A DNA stretch of 64,000 bases from Mesocentrotus franciscanus. Lineage: Eukaryota > Echinodermata > Echinoidea > Camarodonta > Strongylocentrotidae. Where the stretch lies: the NCBI GenBank assembly GCA_037976565.1, contig CP137675.1, positions 10,558,534 to 10,622,533 of the forward strand. Reading direction: 5' to 3'. The number at the start of each line of letters is the position of its first letter. Position 1 is the stretch's first letter. The position numbers and the translations under genes were made by a program. Under the pieces are notes generated by a model. It was not told the origin of the DNA and did not search any database. It saw only the letters and a list, made by a program, of their open reading frames with translations. Shown here piece after piece: positions 56,053 to 64,000 of this stretch.

Positions 56053-56287
56053 ATGTAATGCTCTGGTGCATTAACCTCTTTCTTAACTCCAATGAACAAG
56101 TGGGGAAAAAATGAATTGGTGCACATTTTAGCACTGTTAAGGGTTAAGGTCTAAAAGAATTCTTCAAAACATTAATAAAGAATACATACATAATAATCTC
56201 TGTCATGAAATCCTTTGAAACTGTAGAAAATGAAATACAAACTCCCATAGACAAATAAACTACAGAAAGAGGAATTTTTACCCTGTT

Positions 56288-56485
56288 AAGGCTTGTTAAG
56301 ACGCAGTGACGCAATAAACCGCCCCCAAAAATGCATATTAATAAATGGCAACTGGGCACAACAAACTTCCTGCCCGTATTTACCGAGCTCTGTGTTGTAC
56401 AATACAGAAATGTGGAGCATATTACACCCAACGTTATCATTAAAGAACTGCCACGATTTCGCTGCATCATATCTGAACGAGCCTT
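56288..56485 (-). mobile_element. MITE family C, copy f
   Basis: Inverted relative to the other copies: AAGGCTTGTTAAGACGCAGT at the left, CATCATATCTGAACGAGCCTT at the right (shown in part), core AATGGCAACTGGGCACAACA and CAGAAATGTGGAGCATATTA. TTA precedes and TCA follows. Confidence 0.75.
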
Positions 56486-57459
56486 CATGGATGACACAGT
56501 CGCGCAATTTATATTAAAACATACCTAATTAAAAATGAGAATGCATGATTGCATGGTATTTCTTATTCCTGGTTGACATCTTCTCTCAAATGTAATGAAG
56601 TTTAGCTTGTACCCTTTGTTTTGAGCTTAGCTATGTTGAAAACCAGCATCATCCATACCATTTCCTTGAGATTTTTCACAGAATGGAGGATATGATTATA
56701 ATGGGATCAAAAGTGAGACTGGATGTCGTATTGCATTAGGTGATTTCATCGGGAGGGACCCCAGCTGCTCTGTAATTTCACACTTCAAGAAGCAAATACG
56801 TTTAGTAGTGGACAAGCACAAACGGTGCCCATTTCCCACCCCGCTGCGTTCCTGATGGGGGAGTGTTGTGGGAGGGCGGGTTGTAATTCATTAAGCTGAA
56901 ACTGACATGTATGCCTCTTTCACACTCCTGGTGTATGTGGGTTGAGTACTGACCCAGAAATCTTCACTATGTTTGCAGGGTCTACATCGTGTGCATGTAC
57001 ACCTGACAGTTGTAATCGATACTTCCTTTTGTAGTTTAACACATTAGGTCATGTGGTGGACATGATTATTTCCTACATCATCATTTATGAATGACACAGT
57101 TACACAGTCTCTATAAAACATACCTAATGAAAAATAAGAATTATTCCCGACATACTGAGTTTCATTTACCATGTCACTATCAGAAAACAAACAGGACTCC
57201 TCCATGTAAAGATTTCAATCTGGATTGGGTCATTTGGGTGGTGCAATTTTCGGTTCAGAAATGCTTTGCACTATATAAGCCCATTTAGAGTGTGAATTGA
57301 GTGTAGAGCAAAGGTATTTGGAGAGCTTTCACACTTGCTTTTGCATGTGGATTAGTTTGGTGGAGTTTGGACTCGCTCATGACTTAGTAGACCATCATCT
57401 TTGAGCAAAAATGATGGGTATCCTTGAGTGAGTCCATGCTTTTGCCTACCAAGACCCTA
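56486..57459. other. Unique non-coding stretch
   Basis: No gene. CTATATAAG at ~57271 looks TATA-like, but nothing downstream supports a promoter. Confidence 0.4.
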
Positions 57460-57800
57460 AGTATGAAAGTGATATTATATAGACATTTTTTAGTGGAATG
57501 ATGATTCATTATCCATGTCATTATACACCTTCCATATAAGGTATTGTGTGAAGGTCAAGTGTGAAGTGAGTCTGTACTTGACCCATCTATCCTTAAGTAT
57601 GAAATGGCCTTAAATATTCAATAAATTTCATATATAGTAGAATGATAACCAATTAATTATTAAACCCTACTGTTACACACCTTTTGCATTAGATATTGGG
57701 TGCAGATGAGTGTGGATTGAGTCTGCATTCTAAAAAAACCCAAGTCCTATGTATGAAAGTGGTTTTAGACATTTATAGTGCAATAACAATCAATTGATTA
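57460..57800. repeat. Diverged tandem repeat, ~135-150-bp unit
   Basis: TAAGTATGAAAGTG (57461), TAAGTATGAAATGG (57594) and TATGTATGAAAGTG (57744) begin units that share TAGACATTT or ATTCAATAAATTT, TAGTGGAATGAT-like and ACACCTTTTGCAT-like blocks. Confidence 0.5.
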
Positions 57801-58107
57801 AGCGTGCCATCAGACATTTTCAAGTCTGTACACAGGAGATGATTGATTTCAAGTGCTTTCTTCATGCAAAATGAAGTTTGACGGATGGAATTGGATTACC
57901 AAGAAAGGAAAATAAAGAGCCGTTTTCTGCTTGTCTGGTTATTCAGATTCTTGTACATTGAAGTAGTGACTAATTCTCTCATTTAATACCCCCTTCCCAT
58001 ATTAGGATAGACATCATCTCAAATAAGAAGACAAAATAATGCTATCTTCATCTGTATACTTTCCCATTGTCCTTGTATGTAATCTTTGGCTGAATATATC
58101 GGGAATA

Positions 58108-58172
58108 AGAGCCAGAAGGGCAATAAAAGTTTTAAAAACATCCTTCTGGCTTTTAGTAGACAATATTTTCTC
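58108..58172 (+). repeat. Dispersed hairpin family, copy at 58.1 kb
   Basis: AGAGCCAGAAGGGCAATAAA pairs with ATCCTTCTGGCTTTT; the tail TAGTAGACAAT is well kept. Shortest loop of the family. Confidence 0.7.
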
Positions 58173-58207
58173 TCTAGATTGACCTTATTTTACATTTACA
58201 GCTCCTC

Positions 58208-58275
58208 TTCTTTTTTTTTTCTTTTTTTTTTTTTTTTTTTTTTTTGGGGGGGGGGGTTCTTTTTTTCTTTTTTTA
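58208..58275. repeat. Poly-T with a G run
   Basis: T-runs of 10 and ~21 broken by C and followed by G9-10, then more T. Low complexity. Confidence 0.9.
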
Positions 58276-59628
58276 ATGTTTTATTTATTTATTTATATAT
58301 TATAACTATGGTTAAGAAATACTAGATTTGTTAAACACATATCTGGCAAAGGAATCTCATTGCTTTTGTATCAACATAAGAAATATTGGCAGAATAATAA
58401 GATTACTTAGTAAAGTTTGTCATTTCTTGTTAAATTGTTGAGTTGTAAGGTAACTTTGTCATGCAAATATTTGTATGACATTTTATTGCCAGTCTGATAG
58501 TTATGGTATTTATGGCACAATTCACAGAATTTAGTAAACCCATAAGACTTTCGAGCTCATATACTTACACCCACCTTCCTATCTGAAAGTCATTGTAGTT
58601 CCTGTCATTTGCGTAGGTCCATTAAACATCTTTCCTGCTAAACAAAAAAAACGCAGCCTATTTATAATACTTCCATGAAAATCTCGCCTGAAAATCTGAC
58701 ACTTAAGACGATGTGGGGCGTACGTAGCAGGTCCCCATGAGTATTGATTTTTTACATTTTCAGAATCGTGTGGGATGCTATTGCTTTTCATCCGCCAGAT
58801 ATTGCTTTCGAACGGCTCCATGCGATTCGGCCATAAATTAAACATTATTCGCCCATCAGAGAAGGTCGAGGGGGACTTTGGAGTAACCTGTTAGTCCCAC
58901 GTGTAAAGATTCCTGTCATTTTGATGGCTATCTCTCAAATAAAGGTTCCTGAGTCACGTAGGGTTGAGGAATATTAGCTTTTATGTCCATCTTGATAATT
59001 GTATACGTAGAATAAATGTAAATATACCCTCTTCTTTTATTGTAGTAATTTGAAGAGCATGGTTTCTTTATATGAAAATTAACAGTGACGTCAGAGCCGC
59101 TTGGGCTTTCCAAAGTAATAATCCATTTAAACAATACATTATACTGACTTTTTATGATTGTCAACTCCTTTAAGAGGCAATCAAGTTTGATAGGCAATGT
59201 TCAATTTTACCTCAGTTTATAATCCTTTTTTGCTTTTGACAAGTGTGTGCTAACAATTACCTCACTATTATGTTTTTCAAAAATCAATCCATCAAATGGA
59301 GTTGAGACCTTGCTTGAAAGCTATATTAAATTTCAGTAATTGCAACGGAAATATTGAGATGGTGATGGTGGTGAAGGCTTCTCATATTTAAGATCATAGC
59401 CTTATTGTGGTAACACAATTATTGGACTAATCTTTATTTAAAGGAAGTAGGTTTAAAGTTATAAAGTTCTTAAACAAGTAGAACGAGAGTAGCATATAAT
59501 AGTGGCTATCTTTGTAAGATATGAAAGAAGTGAACCAGACTTCAACTATGTTTAAGCTGCATTAAAACAAAATTGTATCCCTTATGTAAATATTACAAAA
59601 TAGATATAAGTATATTATTATATTATCA
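58276..59628. other. Unique stretch with a GC-richer patch at 58.56-58.92 kb
   Basis: A good acceptor (TGATTTTTTACATTTTCAG ending ~58762) is followed by ~115 bp open in phase 1, which is compatible with the donor at 54107. The peptide starts SCGMLLLFIRQ and is unrecognisable, and no convincing donor follows. A minus-strand 88-codon frame overlaps. I leave it as a possible exon or regulatory element. Confidence 0.2.
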
Positions 59629-60005
59629 AATTTAAAGATAAAGTTGAGTTCTGGTCATGCGATTGCATTGTGAAAGAAACGGTGTGGAATCGATCAGGAA
59701 AGGTTGATCATCTAGCATATAAGTATTGGTGTGTACTGCAAGGTTCTGTAATCATCAAAATGATAAGAAATTTGGCCCAATCTTTGTAAAGTTACAAGCA
59801 CTGTACACAGACATATGTATATGGGACTACACGAACATGTGGCATAAAAATCCGTCCCGATTTTTATGCTGTTACATGCCATGTTTAGAATATTAAGGCA
59901 TTTGAAGAGCCATGCTTTTCAGGGAACATTTTTTATCTGATGTTCTTACACACTTGGATAATAACTATTATTTTTCACCTCTTCCCAGAACTCAACCTTC
60001 TCTTT
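59629..60005 (-). mobile_element. MITE family F, copy 2
   Basis: Inverted ends TTAAAGATAAAGTTGAGTTC (left) and GAACTCAACCTTCTCTTTAA (right). The left ~220 bp matches the right part of copy 1 (10450-10790) in inverted orientation. A 19-bp AT-rich direct repeat, AAGTATATTATTATATTAT, lies just outside each end. Confidence 0.75.
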
Positions 60006-60081
60006 AAGTATATTATTATATTATTACATGTAAGTATATATTATATTCTTGATTTATATTTAGGCTTGCATAATACAGCAG

Positions 60082-60161
60082 TTAACCCATTTACTACTGG
60101 AACCGGGTGGTCCCTTTGTTAAACCTATGGGAATGAGAGAATTCAGTAGTCCGCGGGTTAA
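60082..60161 (+). mobile_element. 80-bp TTAA-ended element I, copy 2
   Basis: TTAACCCATTTACTACTGGA at the left, CAGTAGTCCGCGGGTTAA at the right; an imperfect inverted repeat with TTAACCC / GGGTTAA termini. Matches the reverse complement of 42638-42717. Confidence 0.75.
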
Positions 60162-60331
60162 TCATATTATCCAATTATACATATTTTTCTAAATAAGTAG
60201 GGTCCCTCTGTATATTCTGATTTCATACACCCCTTTTGTGTAATCTTCATCAATCATGTGCAGTAGGTAGTATCAAACTAGTGTAGAAAATATAACTGAA
60301 ACTATGCTCAAATCCTGAAAATACTGTCCTG

Positions 60332-60478
60332 GAACCTGTCTTGTAAAGATTTGAAATTGATCGCAAGTTCTCTAATCAATAGCAAGATTGAAGTCTCCTA
60401 TCTTTTCTGTACATAGTTGCATTTGGTATCAATCACAAATAAGTTGCGATTAACATCAACTCGTTATAAGGCGGGGCC
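60332..60478 (-). mobile_element. MITE family D, copy 2
   Basis: 147 bp. Its reverse complement aligns with 28839-28973 (GATTAATCGCAACTTATT versus GTTAATCGCAACTTATTT, GCAACTATGTA, GATAGGAGACT). CTG on the left and TTG on the right flank. Confidence 0.65.
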
Positions 60479-60887
60479 TTGTGGGCCTTGTATCCACACA
60501 CACACACAAAATCACAAAACATGGGATTATAACAACATTAAATACATTGTACACTTTGTGACCTTTTGGAGATTTCCTAAAGCACAGAATACTCTGAGGA
60601 AAACTTGTTTTTCTTTTAACCATGGCCTTGTATAGGCTGCATGGAAGGTAGGAGTATGATTCAAAACAAAGAGTTGCCCTTTAGCTACTCCAGAATGTCA
60701 TTAAAGATGCAGAACGCCTCGTCAATTTTAGATAAAGGTCTTGGATGCCTTGAAAGTTTTCCTTTTCAAAATTGCTATTGAAGGATTTTAGATATGATTT
60801 CTAGTTGAAAACTTTTGAAATTTTTATGAAATATCCCATGGTACACTATTTATTGTGTAACAACTTTAAACTTTATGTATCCTTCTA
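60479..60887. other. Unique non-coding stretch
   Basis: Short ACACACAC run at 60496; nothing else. Confidence 0.4.
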
Positions 60888-61015
60888 TCTCTCTCTCTCT
60901 CTCTCCCTCCCTCCCTCCCTCCCTCCCTCTTTCTTTCTCTCTCTCCCTCCCTCTTTCTTTCTCTCTCTATCTCTCTCTTTCTCTTTCTCTCTCTCGCCCT
61001 CACTCTCTCACTCAC
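60888..61015. repeat. (CT)n / (CTCC)n tract
   Basis: CTCTCT then CCCTCCCTCCCT then CTTTCTTT units. Confidence 0.9.
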
Positions 61016-61231
61016 TCCTGTAGTCTCTGTTCATGTTTCCTAATCACACCCTGACATGTAACCTACTTTCCTCTTCTAATCTCTTCATTTTTTCCTCATC
61101 CAGTATTTCTGTTATATTATATTTAGCAAATTACTTTCTTCTTCTCTTTTTAACTGTGGTTAATTCAGCGCATGTAATCTTGAAAGCGGCGAAAACACTG
61201 CATCGAGAATACCTTTGATGCATACAAAGTG

Positions 61232-61369
61232 TTTATCTCGTATGAATTCCTCGATGCTTATAACCACATATATACGTGATATTTGGGGAATGCTTCACAA
61301 TTTATCTCGTATGAATTCCTCGATGCTTATAACCACATATATACGTGATATTTGGGGAATGCTTCACAA
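61232..61369. repeat. Perfect 69-bp tandem duplication
   Basis: 61232-61300 and 61301-61369 are identical; unit begins TTTATCTCGTATGAATTCCT and ends GGGGAATGCTTCACAA. Confidence 0.95.
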
Positions 61370-61399
61370 TTTAAAATGAAAATTTGATGTAAGAACTTC

Positions 61400-62040
61400 C
61401 ATCTCTTTCTCTCTCTCTCTCTCTTTGTTTTTCATTTTGTTTTTCATTTTCTGGCCCCTCTTGCTTTGTCTTTCTCTTCCCTGTCTTTGCCTTTTTTCAT
61501 CATATTTCTTTTGTTTCTCTCGCCCAAAACAAAAACCTATTTATATTCCATGCTTCTCCATTGATATATTTAGACTTTCTCATTCTCCATTTCTTATCCT
61601 CTATTTTTGACATCATAACTCATTTGTGTGAAGATGGAACACCTGCTATGTTTCAGTTGATTCTATCTATGTCTCTGAACACCTCTCCTTCTCATCTCAT
61701 GTCTGAAAATCTTTCCTTTACTTTCTCATTCTCTACAGATTGTTTTTGTCTATTTTCCTTCTTTTTCCCACTCCTACAATCTCTTTTCTGATACTCTCTC
61801 ATTCTTTCACTCTATCTCTTCTCTTTCTCTTCTCTCTTTGCTTCTGTCTGTCTTTCTTTCTCTCTCTATCTCTCTCTCTCTCTCTCTCTCTCCCCTTTCC
61901 CCTTCCTCCCCTCCTTCCCTTCCTTCTTACCACTCTTTTTCTCCCTCCTCCTCCCCTCCTCCTCCTCCTCCTCCCCTACCTCCCCTTCCCTACCTCCCCT
62001 CCCCTCCTCCCCTCCTCTTCCCATCTCCAATACTCCCTTC
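61400..62040. repeat. Long pyrimidine-rich tract
   Basis: CTCT, CTTT and CCTCC blocks with unique interruptions. Long plus-strand frames here are low complexity. Confidence 0.8.
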
Positions 62041-62799
62041 AGAACCAGATAGTACTGCTCCCTATCAATATTGACCAAGCACTGGTACAAATAGACATTC
62101 TGTGCCCGGGCAATATATGCTGCACCCAACTTATGGTTATCAGAGCTTGTTAAAAATGTCTGCCATTATAATATATACAGGTGGTACAATCAGAGCCTTG
62201 CTTGGTCATTTCCATCTTGTACCAATTTGGCCAATAAATGTTGTCCTTGACTTCAATAATATCTAGAACACTTCATGGCTTTGGGGGAGGGGGTACTGTA
62301 ACTTGGTATATTCTTTATTGAGCTTATACTTTTATTACTATATAAATGTGAATTAAGCTGGATTCAGCTAGTGTGTGGAATTGTTTCCCTTCTTATAGCT
62401 ATATAATACTTAACAAAAAGACATAGATAGTCTTGTTGACATCTACCTATCGACTTTATGCTCATTTTGTATTGCTTAGTGTTTTGTTTTTTTGTATATC
62501 TTTTTCACACCAGTCTCCTTGATCAAAGCATTCATCAAATCCACTCACTAGAAAACAACCAATATCTTATTAAAAAAATAGAATCTTGCAGATAATTTTT
62601 TTTATGATGATTTGATATGATCTGACATATTTTATATTTCTTTGCATTATGTTTGAAGATCCATTCAACCAGACTCTGAAAAAATGAAAAAATAGTTTAG
62701 ATATATTAGATTAGATGTATACTTGACAATTTCAGTATCCAAGATGCCTTCATGTTTTCTTGCTGTCTGCTTTTCTCATAATGATTTCTGTCCATATGA
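62041..62799. other. Unique AT-rich stretch
   Basis: Nothing recognised. Confidence 0.4.
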
Positions 62800-63307
62800 A
62801 TCCCTAGCTGCCCCACCCCAAATCTCTCCTCCCCTTCCCCTTCCAATCTTCTCTCTCCCAATCTTCTCTCTCCTCAACCTCCCCCTCCTGCCTCTCTCGT
62901 TTTTCTTCCCATCTTCTCTCCCTTAGCTTTTAGTGTGACATGAGTCTCTCAAGAGCCATATACAACATTAAATAGTGATATGCAGTATATTAGTTTAACG
63001 ACTCTTGTCTGCCACTTGTCACATTGCAGTCCCCTGCCCCACCCCCCTGTCCCCCAAATTCACATTTTCCCTCTCCATCCCCCTTTCTTCCTCTTCCCAT
63101 CCCATCTCCTCTCGCCCACCTCTCCTGGTATGATAGATGTGTATTTTGATAGTTTTAAAACAACAATATTGATGATACATAGTGGTATACAGACTCTTGA
63201 AGCTACTCGTCACTTTACTATCCCCTACCCCACTCCATATTTTAACCCCTCCCCATATTTTCACCCTCCCCTCCCATCCCCTCATCCTCCCCATCCTCCC
63301 CTTACCA

Positions 63308-63344
<37 letters not shown>

Positions 63345-63517
63345 TCCTCCCAGTATGATACACCAGTCTCTTGATAGCTCTAAAACAACAATATTAATGA
63401 CACATATTTGTTCACCAACTCTTGTCAGCCAGTTGTCACATTGCAGTCCCCTGCCTCACCCCCTGTCCCCCTCCACCCCCACATCCCCCTCACCCTCCCC
63501 TCATCCTCCCCTTACCA

Positions 63518-63556
<39 letters not shown>

Positions 63557-64000
63557 TCCTCCCAGTATGATACACCAGTCTCTTGATAGCTCTAAAACAA
63601 CAATATTAATGACACATATTTCTTCACCAACTTTTGTCAGCCAGTTGTCACATTACAAGGCCTCAATATATAGTTTATCAGCAACATGGATCCACCATAC
63701 ATATTAAATCTCTGATATTGCTCTATCTTGTAGTTCACAACGGTTCAGTTGCCCTGTCCCCATATTTCCACTCCTGTCCCCCCTGTCCCCCTCCCCTCCC
63801 CTCCACATGCCCTTCCACATCCCCCTCTCTTTCGTTACCCATGCCATCTCATCTCCCTCCTTTCTCCCAGTATGCGCGTACATGCTTCTTTTGATAGCTG
63901 TAAACGGCAATATTGATGTCCCCTGCCCTGCCCCATATTTCCACTTCTTGTACCCCTCCCCTCTGCCCCCTCTCTCTCTCTCTCTCTCTCTCTCTTCATC
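62800..64000. repeat. Module array: anchor plus C/T-rich tract, five or more units
   Basis: AGT(A/G)TGA(T/C)A anchors lie at 62932, 63127, 63352, 63564 and 63869 (AGTATGCGCG variant). They are followed by CTCTTGATAGCTCTAAAAC, ACAATATT(A/G)ATGA, GTCAGCCAGTTGTCACATT and then C/T-rich runs ending in (CT)n. Spacings are 195, 225, 212 and 305. Units 3 and 4 are nearly identical. The array runs past the window end. Confidence 0.85.

Noticed and set aside
57265..57285. TATA-box promoter (CTATATAAG)
   Set aside because: No initiator, exon or open frame follows; expected by chance in AT-rich DNA.
62980..63570. 196-codon plus-strand frame
   Set aside because: Spans tandem modules and (CT)n; Pro/Ser/Leu-rich and repeats with the modules.

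Overview
The window looks like non-coding nuclear DNA of an animal. It is AT-rich and has no dense ORFs, operons or Shine-Dalgarno sites. It holds many short non-autonomous DNA transposons, tRNA-derived SINEs, foldback elements, diverged tandem arrays and very long simple repeats: (GA)n/(CT)n in more than twenty places, and (CTT)n, (GAA)n and (GAT)n arrays of 200-320 bp. The repeat style suggests a marine invertebrate, most likely an echinoderm such as a sea urchin. Signs are tRNA SINEs with an (ATT)n tail, the AGCTCATC/GATGAGCT hairpin followed by (CCGT)n, and mariner-type ends. That taxonomic guess is inference from repeat style, not from a gene.

Genes. I find no complete protein-coding gene. 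The best-supported genic signal is a set of plus-strand exon-like segments with good acceptor and donor sites: 13550-13647, 34287-34353, 50989-51118 and 54012-54107. The first three have stops in all three frames and look like 5' UTR (or lncRNA) exons. The fourth is open throughout, has ATGs at 54047, 54065 and 54080, and ends in a strong GTGAGT donor in phase 1. I read the window, tentatively, as the long 5' UTR/first-intron region of one plus-strand gene whose main coding exons lie beyond 64 kb. The protein is not recognisable from about 30 residues.

Layout. 0-9 kb: mostly unique DNA with the first copies of the TTAA-ended MITE family A (3339, 6128), family C (4422), a CTG-flanked MITE (4979), a TTAA element (6736) and a foldback (7945). 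9-17 kb: a tandem array, MITE F, SINEs, the first UTR exon and a nested hAT-like element (14441-15469) carrying a 158-bp tandem array. 19-28 kb: microsatellites, a mariner-like MITE with 70-bp inverted ends (20151-20706), and a diverged satellite (23.5-25.45 kb) broken by later insertions. 28-46 kb: paired foldbacks, SINE pieces, a 310-bp (CTT)n tract, three copies of MITE B, large GA/CT tracts, a 325-bp-period array (40.2-42.2 kb) interrupted by MITE C, and anchor-plus-microsatellite modules. 47-59 kb: a (GAT)n array and the two 3'-most exons. 59-64 kb: MITEs F, I and D, then long pyrimidine tracts and a ~215-bp module array reaching the window end.

I found no new multi-gene biological system here. 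The interesting material is structural: a dispersed ~65-nt hairpin family, several TTAA-ended and CTG-ended MITE families, nested insertions that allow relative dating, and repeated co-amplification of unique anchors with simple-repeat tracts.
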